Part shown: positions 37,967 through 46,951 of the stretch, piece by piece | How the letters are laid out: every line of letters begins with the position of its first letter | Numbering within the stretch: the first letter of the stretch is position 1 | NCBI GenBank assembly: GCA_021648145.1 | Contig: JAKITI010000014.1 | Coordinates: forward strand, 22,011 to 86,010 | Reading direction: 5' to 3' | Length of the DNA stretch: 64,000 bases | From: Gammaproteobacteria bacterium | GTDB lineage: Bacteria > Pseudomonadota > Gammaproteobacteria > JAADGQ01 | Program-made: the position numbers and the translations under genes | Notes under the pieces: generated by a model | The model's database searches: none | What the model was told of the DNA's origin: nothing | What the model saw: the letters and a program-made list of their open reading frames with translations, nothing else

Positions 37967-39501
37967 ACTTTCTGACTTATTTGTGACTGAACACGACCTT
38001 CAATCAAGCGACCTGGGGTCGATTGAGATGAGTGAGTTGCGGCGGCCAACTCTGACTCAGTGGGGTAATGGTGATCAGTTTTATCCCACGCAATACTCTT
38101 ACCTGTCAGCAAATAATTCACATAAAGCTTGATCGCTCGGCAGGTCGCTAAAAAATTGATAACGTTACCCCAAATCATGCGTGGAAAAGAGAGAAATGCT
38201 TGCTGCCAACCATAGAGACGTTGCACACAATAAGCGCGCTGAAAAATTCGAGCAATTAAAAAAACGATATTGATTAAAATCAAATACCAAAGCCAGCTGC
38301 CTTGTTCTAAAATGGCTGGAAAACGATAAGCATCTGGATTCACCCAAGTAAAAATCCATATGCCCACAATCGTGAATACGATCAAATAAGCCAAAACATT
38401 AGCAAGATTTGTCACCAAAGCTTTGCGATCACGAAATAACATATACTTTGTGCTCAAACCCCCTTTCCAGCCAAGGTTTGCCCAACCTTGGAAAACAATA
38501 CCCACAACCCAACGGGATTTCTGCTTCACTGCCGCTCGGAGTGTTGCAGGAAAATATTCACGGATACACACATACTCATCAACCTCTTTACGTTTTAGCT
38601 TGCCCGTAAAAAAGCCCTTTGTTGTTATCATCCGTTTAATGGAAAATTTTACAAAAATTTGTTTCAGGCCATGCTCTTTTAAACGGAAACCAAAATCATA
38701 ATCTTCAGTCAACGAATTCAGACTAAAGACTTGGTTATCATTTGAATTTCCCACGCAATCAATTGCTCGACGACTGAATGCGCACCCAGTTCCTGCTGCT
38801 GGAATACTGCGATTAAGGTGCTCTCTGACAGTAATATCCTTGTAATGACCTTGAGCAAACTCATCAATATAGTGGCCACCAGTAAATTGATACCACTTGG
38901 TTTTTAATGACAAAACCGGTAATTGAACCATATCCTTTCGCGGAACAAGGTAATTAAAAAGCTTGTAACACAAGGGATGAATAACATCTTCGCAATCTTG
39001 CATAACAAAAATATTGAAATGAATATTATTCTGTTTTTCGAATTGCCTGATCCCCAAATTAATCCAGTTAAGGCAATCAGCTTTATTCGTTGGCCCATCA
39101 TGAGGGCAAACAATACAGTGTACATTTTTATGATTTCTACTGACTTTTTCCACTTCTTGCTGCGTCTTCAAGTCATTAGGGTAAGTACCCACAAAAAGAT
39201 AGTAGTTGTCATAGTCCAAAGTTTTTATCGTATTCTCCAACATAGGCCGAATAACCGCAGATTCATCCCATGCTGGAACGAATACAGCAATCGGTTTTTC
39301 TGGCTTCCGCCGAAGATCATTCTCAGTGAGTGCTTGATACTTAGGTAAAACAAAGTAACGTCGATATAAACTTCGCACCATAAAATAGATATCAATAAAC
39401 AGATCATCTAAACCACTGATAATAAAAATGATGCTGACAACAATCAGCAGCACTTTCATTGACACCAGCAAATACGCAATAAAATCGCTGTATTCCAACA
39501 T
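37963..39501 (-). CDS. NfrB-like processive family 2 glycosyltransferase
   Basis: This is a 512-residue inner-membrane polysaccharide synthase. An N-terminal transmembrane segment is followed by a GT2 domain with VFVPAWDES, the DxD-like MQDCEDVIH, the acceptor motif LTEDYDFGFRL and the processivity motif QKSRW. At least three more membrane segments lie in the C-terminal 150 residues. It aligns with NfrB, which uses UDP-ManNAc. E. coli NfrB is longer and ends in a c-di-GMP-binding MshEN domain; here the protein stops before such a domain. AAGGTG lies 7 bases before the ATG. Confidence 0.85.
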   Translation of the reverse strand: MLEYSDFIAYLLVSMKVLLIVVSIIFIISGLDDLFIDIYFMVRSLYRRYFVLPKYQALTENDLRRKPEKPIAVFVPAWDESAVIRPMLENTIKTLDYDNYYLFVGTYPNDLKTQQEVEKVSRNHKNVHCIVCPHDGPTNKADCLNWINLGIRQFEKQNNIHFNIFVMQDCEDVIHPLCYKLFNYLVPRKDMVQLPVLSLKTKWYQFTGGHYIDEFAQGHYKDITVREHLNRSIPAAGTGCAFSRRAIDCVGNSNDNQVFSLNSLTEDYDFGFRLKEHGLKQIFVKFSIKRMITTKGFFTGKLKRKEVDEYVCIREYFPATLRAAVKQKSRWVVGIVFQGWANLGWKGGLSTKYMLFRDRKALVTNLANVLAYLIVFTIVGIWIFTWVNPDAYRFPAILEQGSWLWYLILINIVFLIARIFQRAYCVQRLYGWQQAFLSFPRMIWGNVINFLATCRAIKLYVNYLLTGKSIAWDKTDHHYPTESELAAATHSSQSTPGRLIEGRVQSQISQKV

Positions 39502-39559
39502 TGAACAACACCTTTATTATAAGGAAATTCTGATCAAGTCCAATTATTTTATGCTTGTT

Positions 39560-39640
39560 AAAACTGTTTGTAACTTCCCCGAAGTTCGCAGCAATAGAAT
39601 TGCTATTACAGCTCGCTTCGTGGAAGTTACAAACAGTTTT
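39560..39640. repeat. 81-bp interrupted palindrome between wecB and the NfrB-like gene
   Basis: AAAACTGTTTGTAACTTCC (39560-39578) and GGAAGTTACAAACAGTTTT (39622-39640) are a perfect 19-bp inverted repeat. After one mismatch the stem extends by 5 bp (CGAAG/CTTCG). A second small hairpin (GCAAT/ATTGC) sits in the loop. No target-site duplication is visible. It could be a transcription attenuator, or a MITE or REP relic. Confidence 0.85.
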
Positions 39641-39667
39641 TCCTACGCCTAAATCTAATCAACTTAA

Positions 39668-40846
39668 TCAGAGGTTCCTTAAGGGATTAAACTCTTCCGA
39701 TGATTCTAAAAGAGAGGTGTGTCCTTTCTGTCTCCAACGACTGATTGCTTTTACAATTCTGTCTGCCGCATGACCATCACCATAGGGGTTGTTACCGTGA
39801 GTCATGGATTGGTACGCAGACAAATCATTTAATAAAAAGCTTGCTTCCTGAAATATTTTATCTCGGTCTGTACCAACAATTTTCGCCATTCCGGCCTGGA
39901 ATGCTTCAGGGCGCTCGGTGAGTTCACGTAACACTAAAACCGGTATTTTAAAGGCCGGAGCTTCTTCCTGAATTCCTCCAGAATCAGTCAAAATGATATA
40001 AGACCGTTTCATCAAATTAATACAGGTTAAATAATCAATGGGGTCAGTGAGGTATACGCGCTCAACCTGATCTAGCAAGCGCATGACCGGCTCACGCACA
40101 TTTGGATTCATGTGTACGGGGTAGACAATTAAAAGATCAGGAAAGGCTTCCACTAACGCCTTGAGTGCAGCACATGTATTTTCCAGATCCGTTCCCCAGG
40201 ACTCTCGTCGATGGGAAGTCACGAAAAGAATACGATGGTCATCGAAAGGTATATTTTCGAGTGGTGTATTATCGAACTGATACGGTTTTTCAAGCTGAAT
40301 GGTCAAAGCATCAACGACTGTATTCCCCGTAACAACAATTTTTTCTTCTGCAATACCTTCATTCAACAATTTTGTTTTAGCCAGTGCAGTAGGTGCAAAG
40401 TGTATATCTGCCAACACCGAAGCCAATTGGCGGTTTATCTCTTCAGGAAAAGGACTGTATTTGTCATGACTACGCAAACCCGCCTCTACATGACCTACAG
40501 GTATTTTTTTATAAAAACTGGCTAATGATGCAGCAACGACTGTCGTCGTATCGCCTTGAACCAACAATAAATCGGGTTTAACGTCATCAATTGTTTGGCT
40601 CATCGCCTTGAGTACAAGAGTCGTCAAATCTGTCAGATTTTGATTAGGCCGCATGACCGAAAGATCAACATCTGGAACAATTTCGAACAGAGTAAAAACC
40701 TGATCAAGCATCTGTCTATGTTGAGACGTAGAAATAACAACGATCTCAAATAAGTCTGGGTGCTTTTTTAGAGAGTGAATAACAGGAGCCATTTTTATAG
40801 CTTCCGGACGCGTGCCAATTACGACAGCAATACGCTTACGCTTCAT
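39668..40846 (-). CDS. wecB: UDP-N-acetylglucosamine 2-epimerase (non-hydrolysing)
   Basis: WecB converts UDP-GlcNAc to UDP-ManNAc in the cytoplasm. It begins with VVIGTRPEAIKMAPVI. The blocks LVQGDTTT, GHVEAGLRS, EEINRQLASVLADIHFAPT, VTSHRRESWG and LTDSGGIQEEAP are all standard. The length is 392 residues. Here it probably supplies UDP-ManNAc to the NfrB-like synthase encoded next; no enterobacterial common antigen genes are near. It is separated from the synthase gene by the 81-bp palindrome. Confidence 0.94.
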   Translation of the reverse strand: MKRKRIAVVIGTRPEAIKMAPVIHSLKKHPDLFEIVVISTSQHRQMLDQVFTLFEIVPDVDLSVMRPNQNLTDLTTLVLKAMSQTIDDVKPDLLLVQGDTTTVVAASLASFYKKIPVGHVEAGLRSHDKYSPFPEEINRQLASVLADIHFAPTALAKTKLLNEGIAEEKIVVTGNTVVDALTIQLEKPYQFDNTPLENIPFDDHRILFVTSHRRESWGTDLENTCAALKALVEAFPDLLIVYPVHMNPNVREPVMRLLDQVERVYLTDPIDYLTCINLMKRSYIILTDSGGIQEEAPAFKIPVLVLRELTERPEAFQAGMAKIVGTDRDKIFQEASFLLNDLSAYQSMTHGNNPYGDGHAADRIVKAISRWRQKGHTSLLESSEEFNPLRNL

Positions 40847-40999
40847 TTTTTATTATCTCCTATAACTCCAACAAAATTGCTTTGCAATATTTGGAGAACT
40901 GCTAAGGCGCGCTTATTTTTCCTTCAAGAAGCAAAACTCCTGAGGTCTACAGCACAAACGCTATTAAAAAACGGGATAATTATGACAGGTATCAGACCC

Positions 41000-41020
41000 A
41001 CGCTGGGAAAATCCCAGCGT
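41000..41020 (-). terminator. Hairpin after the first DUF2334 gene
   Basis: ACGCTGGGA (41000-41008) and TCCCAGCGT (41012-41020) form a 9-bp stem with a 3-base loop, 29 bases past the stop. There is no T-run, so the role as a terminator is tentative. Confidence 0.45.
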
Positions 41021-41049
41021 ATTGACCCTTTTACATATGAGCTATGTGA

Positions 41050-42939
41050 TTACTCTTCTACCAAATCACGACCACTTACCCATTGATAACCTAACCCTGT
41101 AATACCTTCTACCAACTTGTTTAAATCTTCCAGACCAGGAACATTAAACTCTGGTTCCAACCAAAAAGGATGAAAGTAAAAGGAAGCAAAACCATCGCGA
41201 ACGACAAATGCATATTTTGCATTTTCATAAAGATCATTCCACATTACAACATTTGCATTTTGACCAATGTCATAGACAAAATTTCCGAGGTTTTCAGGAA
41301 GAACCTTTTGACCATAATGATCGGATTCAATAATGTAGGGAAAGAATTGACCGATTGAAAAATCACGATCAGGGTTGTTTGTATCGAGATTTAACTGCGG
41401 ATTTGTTGAGGTGTAATAGAATGACCGCTCATAACGCGTTGCACCCGCACCCAGTGCGGCATAAGTATTGGGCGAACCTTGATAGTGTGGTGTTTCCCAT
41501 GCATAAGGTGTAATCCCTACGCTTGCAAACACATCCCGCCCAGCCTGAATTCTATCTGCCGTCCAAGCAACAGAATCTTCACTGACAGGTCGATTATTCA
41601 CAACATCCCAAAACTCATAATCATCTGCCGTTACACCGGAAGTTGGGTTCTGCATATCACTGTATTGATGAGTCACACCGTGCATCAAAACATGACCACC
41701 ACGAGCCGTTGCATATTGCAATGAATCTAGCAAGTTCGGAGCTTCAGAAATAGGAATTTCCTCCGCAACACCATTATTAAAGACACCGAGTGGATCTCTA
41801 TAGATCGGAACAACAGCCATTGTAAATGGAATCTGTTTGGCACTCAGATAGTCACTGAGCTGATTTAAGGCCACTGAGCTAGTTTTAGCACTGATATCCT
41901 CAAAACGAACCATGGCACGACGGTTTTCTTCATGTGGAATTTCCAAGATGTCATGAAGCATATCACTGAATACTAAATAACGATCTCTCGGGCCAATAAA
42001 TGAAAGTGGAATATCAGCAACATACCAGAAGTTTGCAGAGTTCGTAATATAGGGTGCACGTTCGTTTGTGCCGCTATTAACGATCTCTACGAGTGTTGTC
42101 GCTTTAGCAGGATCACTGACTTTGACGATGCCGATATCTGGGTCTGCAGAAATTGCTTGTGTCGTAGCATCATAAGCATAAAACTTCTTGAATGGTAAAC
42201 CTTTATACATAACGGTATCAAAGAAACCAGGCTCAGAATTACTGGGTGATGGCGGTGTATCAAATCCTCTGGATTCAATTAAGTTGATACCAAACTTTTC
42301 ACTAAAACCATAAGCGGTGTTCCAAGCCAGATCCCATAAGTTATATTTAAACCAAACAACCGTTGTATTGGTGGTTGAAACATCGGAATGGAAGCTGCTT
42401 GGGGCAGAGTTATTGTAGTAGCTCCCAAGATAAAAAAGCGCATCATAAGATTCAACTTCGCCTGCTACGTAATCTGCAATCCGCTTCATTTCTACATCCA
42501 TTGGAAAATGGCCAAGCAGGTTTTTAAGCATAATTGCCTGGGACAGCCCCAGTTTTTGCATAGGCACTCCAGCCGGTGCGTCATAGAGAATCAAAGCACG
42601 CTGATCAACGGGTGTTGGATCAACCGGTGTCGGATCAATAACGGGACTATCCTTATGATCTCTTATGCACTGCTTTAGATTTTCACCTTTATGTTCTTTC
42701 TTACAGTGTTTCTTATCTTTTTTCTTGTCATGCTTATGATCGTCGTCATGCTTTTTACCATGATCATCGCCAAACCCTAGCATTTTACGATGTTCTTCAG
42801 ACATTAGTGTCGCCTCATTATCTGAAGCGTTAGCAATACCAGAAGTATATGCTTGTGCGAACAATACAACACAAATGAGTAATGTAAATTTAATATCAAA
42901 AAAGTAATGTGAAAAGTGGAGTCTGTTTTTTATTATCAT
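41050..42939 (-). CDS. DUF2334 exported putative polysaccharide deacetylase with His/Lys/Asp-rich segment
   Basis: This is a secreted protein of about 629 residues. I chose the ATG at 42939 because AGGA lies 9 bases upstream; the ATG at 42948 is too close to it. A signal peptide is followed by a segment very rich in His, Lys and Asp (HGKKHDDDHKHDKKKDKKHC), which could bind metal, and then a PTPVD repeat. The DUF2334 domain contains RFEDIS (acidic ligand) and MHGVTHQYSD (HxxxH), the metal triad of carbohydrate esterase 4-like enzymes. It is paralogous to the 43884-45824 product. The likely role is deacetylating the exopolysaccharide, by inference. Confidence 0.72.
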   Translation of the reverse strand: MIIKNRLHFSHYFFDIKFTLLICVVLFAQAYTSGIANASDNEATLMSEEHRKMLGFGDDHGKKHDDDHKHDKKKDKKHCKKEHKGENLKQCIRDHKDSPVIDPTPVDPTPVDQRALILYDAPAGVPMQKLGLSQAIMLKNLLGHFPMDVEMKRIADYVAGEVESYDALFYLGSYYNNSAPSSFHSDVSTTNTTVVWFKYNLWDLAWNTAYGFSEKFGINLIESRGFDTPPSPSNSEPGFFDTVMYKGLPFKKFYAYDATTQAISADPDIGIVKVSDPAKATTLVEIVNSGTNERAPYITNSANFWYVADIPLSFIGPRDRYLVFSDMLHDILEIPHEENRRAMVRFEDISAKTSSVALNQLSDYLSAKQIPFTMAVVPIYRDPLGVFNNGVAEEIPISEAPNLLDSLQYATARGGHVLMHGVTHQYSDMQNPTSGVTADDYEFWDVVNNRPVSEDSVAWTADRIQAGRDVFASVGITPYAWETPHYQGSPNTYAALGAGATRYERSFYYTSTNPQLNLDTNNPDRDFSIGQFFPYIIESDHYGQKVLPENLGNFVYDIGQNANVVMWNDLYENAKYAFVVRDGFASFYFHPFWLEPEFNVPGLEDLNKLVEGITGLGYQWVSGRDLVEE

Positions 42940-43464
42940 TTTCTTCATTCCTAGAGGTTCGTTCAGTACAACATTGAGCCCCGTAAACCGATCATTCGCT
43001 TCAGAACCCAATCTTTTTCGCCAACTAGCACTTTCTATTTGACGTCTTTGCACGAAAAAGCCATCTAAATCTATGCGATCAATTGGCTAAAAAGTAAAAA
43101 GTAAAAAGTATACCCTTCATACGAAGACCTTTACATTAAATCAAAACCATCCAGCTTACGCAAGACCAGCACAAAAGTATTTTTTCAGTTCGATTCTTTA
43201 AAAACCCAAATAACCAAGCTTTTTTATCAAGCTTTAACATTGATATTCAAGCTCATTACAAAACAATAACAATAATATTTAAACCCTCAAAAAAACGTTC
43301 CATCTTCTTCACGATGTGTATTTTATTTTCTGAATTCAGAGCTTTAAAATTACAGACTATTATTAAGGTGACGATACCCCATTTAGAATATACTCAATAC
43401 TGCCGTAAACTTTAAAGCTGCATTAAACTCTTGCTAGCAGTCAAGATAAAAAGGAGACAAACAA
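42940..43464. other. Divergent intergenic region with TAAAAAG triplet repeat
   Basis: I see no gene in these 525 AT-rich bases. Three exact copies of TAAAAAG lie at 43088-43108. The region must hold promoters for the two divergent genes. An ORF-like extension of the DUF2334 gene (to 43053) has no ribosome binding site. Confidence 0.6.
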
Positions 43465-43818
43465 ATGAATATCAGGCCTAAAATCACTGATGATCCGATG
43501 TATCAATTACTTCGGGAAGAAAACATCAAAGAATTTAATGCGCAAAGAAAAAGTGGTAAAAAACTCGATTTTAGTTATTGTGATTTTCGCAACCTTGACT
43601 TAAGAGGCATGGATGCCGAAGGCATTGATTTTAATCATGCTTACTTTCGTCAGTCCGACTTGCGTGGTATAGATTTTTCACAGAGCCGCATGGAAGGCAC
43701 AAGCATCAACTCCGCACGAATCTCTGGAACTTATTTTCCTTTAGCTCTCTCGGCGGATGAAATCACGCTTTCACTCTTGCATGGCACGCGAATGCGCTAT
43801 CATTATCATCGAAAGTAA
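43465..43818 (+). CDS. Pentapeptide-repeat protein
   Basis: This is a 117-residue cytoplasmic protein. Residues about 35-85 form pentapeptide repeats of the A(D/N)Lxx type (LDFSYCDFRNLDLRGMDAEG, then FRQSDLRGIDFSQSRMEG). These fold into a right-handed beta helix. A strong AAGGAG lies before the ATG. It is the only plus-strand gene in the EPS region, between two DUF2334 genes. Such small proteins are widespread in gammaproteobacteria and have no clear function. Confidence 0.82.
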   Translation: MNIRPKITDDPMYQLLREENIKEFNAQRKSGKKLDFSYCDFRNLDLRGMDAEGIDFNHAYFRQSDLRGIDFSQSRMEGTSINSARISGTYFPLALSADEITLSLLHGTRMRYHYHRK

Positions 43819-43883
43819 CTGGACTAATGTCGTACAAATTAAGCTCTAACAAACATAGCCACGTGAGCCCTGTTATTTTGTGC

Positions 43884-45824
43884 CTACTCTGGATTTCGGC
43901 CTTTACTCCTAATCATAAGAACCGCCGCCATTGCTAGCAGCAACTCAATCAAACCTGTCGCACCTCCGCCAGAGCTGCTTTTAGCCGTGATGGGCGCTTC
44001 TATTTTTCGCTCTGGAACAACAGTCGCACTGCCATCACACACATACCCCAGCTCACAGGGACTGATAAATTCATAACCCGCCTGCCGCACACCATCGACC
44101 ACCTTTTTAAGGTGCTCCACGCCCAACTCGGGGTGATAGAAAAAACTGGCCACACGATCGCGGACAACAGATAATTTTTCCGCATATCGAACCAAATCAT
44201 CAGGAGACACGGCACGATACCCAGGAATGGGAACCAGAGTCACATTCCCCATATTCTCAGGGATTAACTGATAACCATACAAATCTTTTTCTATGGGATA
44301 TGGGAAAAATTGACTAAAGAACTTTCCACCAGGGCTCTCATCACTAAAATAAATTAAACGCCCATAATGAATTGGAAATAGTTTTTGAATTGCAACATAG
44401 CTCGTCTCACTTGCCATATAATGAGCCGCTTCCCAAGCAAAAGGTTTGAAGCCACTATCAAAAAAAATGTGGGTTGCTTCAGTCACTCTGTCAGTCGCCC
44501 ACTCAGCAGAGTCTTCAGGCAGTGCGCCTAGATAGTTCAGTGACCCATCATCATTCATGGTCACCCGAAAAAATTCAAAGTCATGACCTGTTATTCCGTT
44601 GAATGGATTCGCGCCACCACTCCACTGGTGGCTGTACCCATGCATTATTACAGAGGCCAACCCTGTATCGTAATGACGTTTGATCACATCAGCTATCGAC
44701 GAGCCAAGCATTTTAAGCGATTTTGGCACACCACTATTTTCCATACCGCGAGGGTCTTCATACGTCGCGACCGCAGCAATGGTGAACGGTATATTTTCTG
44801 ACTCAAGGTACCCTGCGATTTTCTCCAAGTCTCGGCTATCTTTACCCGGGCTAACGTCCTCCAGACGAAGAAGTATATGTTTTTTTTCTTCAACAACACC
44901 CGACTCCAGAATATCGTGCAGCAAATCAGCAAAAACCAGGTAACGATCCTCTTCAGAAAGAAACAAAAATGGGAGATCACCGACATACCAAAAATTGACG
45001 GAGCGAGTGATATAAGGGAGTTTGGTTAAATCGCCGTCTATTTCAGAGGTTGGATAGGCGGTTGCATAAGCAGAGCTTTTGTTGGCATCAATTATTTTAA
45101 CGGTATTCAGAACCGTATCACATGCCCATGGGCCTTGCCGGTTATCCCCTGCTGTCCATTGAATACCATCCACTTCATTAATACATTTGTCCATACTGGC
45201 ACCTGGGTTCGCATAAACCACAACACCCTTATGAAGCTCTACACCCTTGTATTCAACACGATTAAATTTTCTGTTGTTATCAACCCCTAAAAATTGAAAC
45301 CCATACTTATTTATAAAATTTTCTACCCCCATCTGATTAACCAAACTCTTGATGTTATGGTTGAGCCATACAACGGTAGAATCTGTTTCTGCAACATCGG
45401 TCAGAAAGCTTTGGTAGTTCTCGTATTTTTTTTGTTCTCCACTTGCCAGCCGTTTTGCCGGCTCATCAAAAGTGGCGCCTATGTAGAAAATAACATCATA
45501 CCCATCAAACTGACCAGACTGGTATTCAGACACTGGCCATAGCTTAACTGTGGCATGAAAATGCCCAAGAAGGTTCTCAAGCATCATCGCGTGTTCCTTA
45601 CCAATATGACCAAATTCACCGGCATTGTCGTACAGCACAAGAACATCACGCCCCTCATCAGGCGGGGACAACAACAAATTTTCAGCCATTACATTTGAAG
45701 CTGAAAAGCAGACCAGCAAACAACAAGCCGAAGCCAACCTGAATTTCATTGCTACATGGACCAGAAACAACACACTGCACTTCAATGTAGTCAATAATGA
45801 CCTTTTAATTGACATCTCAATCAC
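43884..45824 (-). CDS. DUF2334 exported putative deacetylase with GlyGly-CTERM-like tail
   Basis: This is a 646-residue secreted protein paralogous to the product of 41050-42939. A signal peptide lies near residues 25-48 (ACCLLVCFSASNVMA). The middle repeats the paralogue: VNFWYVGDLPFLF, LVFADLLHDILE, RLEDVSPGKDS and MHGYSHQWSG (HxxxH). The C-terminus is SSSGGGATGLIELLLAMAAV followed by MIRSKGR: glycine motif, hydrophobic helix, basic end. This matches GlyGly-CTERM, which is processed by a rhombosortase. That protease is not in the window. The likely role is modifying the exopolysaccharide at the surface. Confidence 0.75.
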   Translation of the reverse strand: MIEMSIKRSLLTTLKCSVLFLVHVAMKFRLASACCLLVCFSASNVMAENLLLSPPDEGRDVLVLYDNAGEFGHIGKEHAMMLENLLGHFHATVKLWPVSEYQSGQFDGYDVIFYIGATFDEPAKRLASGEQKKYENYQSFLTDVAETDSTVVWLNHNIKSLVNQMGVENFINKYGFQFLGVDNNRKFNRVEYKGVELHKGVVVYANPGASMDKCINEVDGIQWTAGDNRQGPWACDTVLNTVKIIDANKSSAYATAYPTSEIDGDLTKLPYITRSVNFWYVGDLPFLFLSEEDRYLVFADLLHDILESGVVEEKKHILLRLEDVSPGKDSRDLEKIAGYLESENIPFTIAAVATYEDPRGMENSGVPKSLKMLGSSIADVIKRHYDTGLASVIMHGYSHQWSGGANPFNGITGHDFEFFRVTMNDDGSLNYLGALPEDSAEWATDRVTEATHIFFDSGFKPFAWEAAHYMASETSYVAIQKLFPIHYGRLIYFSDESPGGKFFSQFFPYPIEKDLYGYQLIPENMGNVTLVPIPGYRAVSPDDLVRYAEKLSVVRDRVASFFYHPELGVEHLKKVVDGVRQAGYEFISPCELGYVCDGSATVVPERKIEAPITAKSSSGGGATGLIELLLAMAAVLMIRSKGRNPE

Positions 45825-45965
45825 TCTATTTTTGATTTTATTACTGACCTTTTTACCATGCCGTCATAGATTCAGCAATACGCGCGCATTGCCACTTTGA
45901 CTTTCTGCTCACTATTGCGAACGACATTGGAAACAGAAAAAACTGCTGTAAAACCACAGAAAAAA

Positions 45966-45996
45966 GCGAAAAACAGCCCGAAAAGACTGTAAAAAA
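45966..45996 (-). terminator. Terminator after the metallophosphoesterase gene
   Basis: On the minus strand ACAGTC (45990-45985) pairs with GGCTGT (45978-45973), including one G-T pair, and is followed by TTTTT. It lies 14 bases past the stop. Confidence 0.55.
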
Positions 45997-46003
45997 TTAA
46001 AAT

Positions 46004-46951
46004 TTACAACGTGTTGTGAGAAAGGTGATGCAGAGTAATTTCCGGCGGGCAGTTCAGCCGTACCGCAACAACAGATGCCCCAACTCCGACCGAAGTGTAA
46101 CCCACCATATTATGATACTTCCAAGCCCCTGACCCCAGAGCTCTTGGCAAATCTGCATCCAGGGTCAGCGGGATTTTTCCAGGAAGGCAGATCTGACCAC
46201 CATGAGTATGCCCACCCAACAATACATTGAAATCGGCATAAGCGGCCTGGCGATATATTTCAGGCGTATGTGAGAGCATAATAGAAAATTCATTATGCGG
46301 TATTTTAGCCGCCGCTTTTTCGATATTATCCGCACGAAAGTAGTGAGCGTCATCAACACCCGCAAAGTGAAGCCGTGCATCACCTCGCTGAATGGTTGTC
46401 GATTCATTCAGCAACATCGTAATTCCCATATCTTCAAGCCCCGGCAACATACGTATCGTATCGTGGTTGCCTAACACTCCTAAAGTCTGCTTTTTGATGT
46501 GCGCCTGTACACGCGCCATACCCTCAAGAGTTTCATCAAATGAACCAAAGGTTTTCCCACGGTAATCACCTGTTAACACGCAGATATCATAATCAATTTC
46601 TTGTAATAGCTCGATTAAACGAGTCATCACTTCCGGGTTCATATCAACGTGCATATCACTGATGTGAAGTATCGTAAACCCATCGAATTCTGCGGGTAGA
46701 TCCGACAATTTGATGTAGTTGTGCCGCAATTCAATGCGTTTACAATTGTTGCGCCCGCGCCAATATAACCCTGATATTTTCAGGGTGTTGCGAATCAAGG
46801 AGTGAATCGAATACCAGTTTTCAATATGAAAAAAATTAAGGCCATGACCAAAAACATGTGCGTCATGGTCATCCTCAATTCCAAGCCGCTGCCTTGCATG
46901 CATGCGTCCTAAACGGCGCTCAAGTCGATCAATAATCTCTTTGTTATCCAT
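46004..46951 (-). CDS. Calcineurin-like metallophosphoesterase (YkuE type)
   Basis: This is a protein of about 315 residues. The five metallophosphoesterase blocks are visible: [33 protein letters not shown] and [12 protein letters not shown]. The N-terminal 90 residues lack a clear transmembrane helix. The start at 46951 overlaps the oxoprolinase stop by 8 bases; an upstream frame to 47011 lies inside that gene. YkuE-like enzymes act on membrane lipids such as UDP-diacylglucosamine (LpxG/LpxH-like). The substrate here is unknown. Confidence 0.83.
   Translation of the reverse strand: MDNKEIIDRLERRLGRMHARQRLGIEDDHDAHVFGHGLNFFHIENWYSIHSLIRNTLKISGLYWRGRNNCKRIELRHNYIKLSDLPAEFDGFTILHISDMHVDMNPEVMTRLIELLQEIDYDICVLTGDYRGKTFGSFDETLEGMARVQAHIKKQTLGVLGNHDTIRMLPGLEDMGITMLLNESTTIQRGDARLHFAGVDDAHYFRADNIEKAAAKIPHNEFSIMLSHTPEIYRQAAYADFNVLLGGHTHGGQICLPGKIPLTLDADLPRALGSGAWKYHNMVGYTSVGVGASVVAVRLNCPPEITLHHLSHNTL

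Noticed and set aside
39560..39640. The 81-bp palindrome as a fresh MITE
   Set aside because: No flanking target duplication is present, unlike the element at 52226-52317, so it is listed as a repeat only.
43185..43205. GTTCGATTC resembling a tRNA T-loop
   Set aside because: No T-stem pairing, anticodon arm or acceptor stem can be drawn around it.
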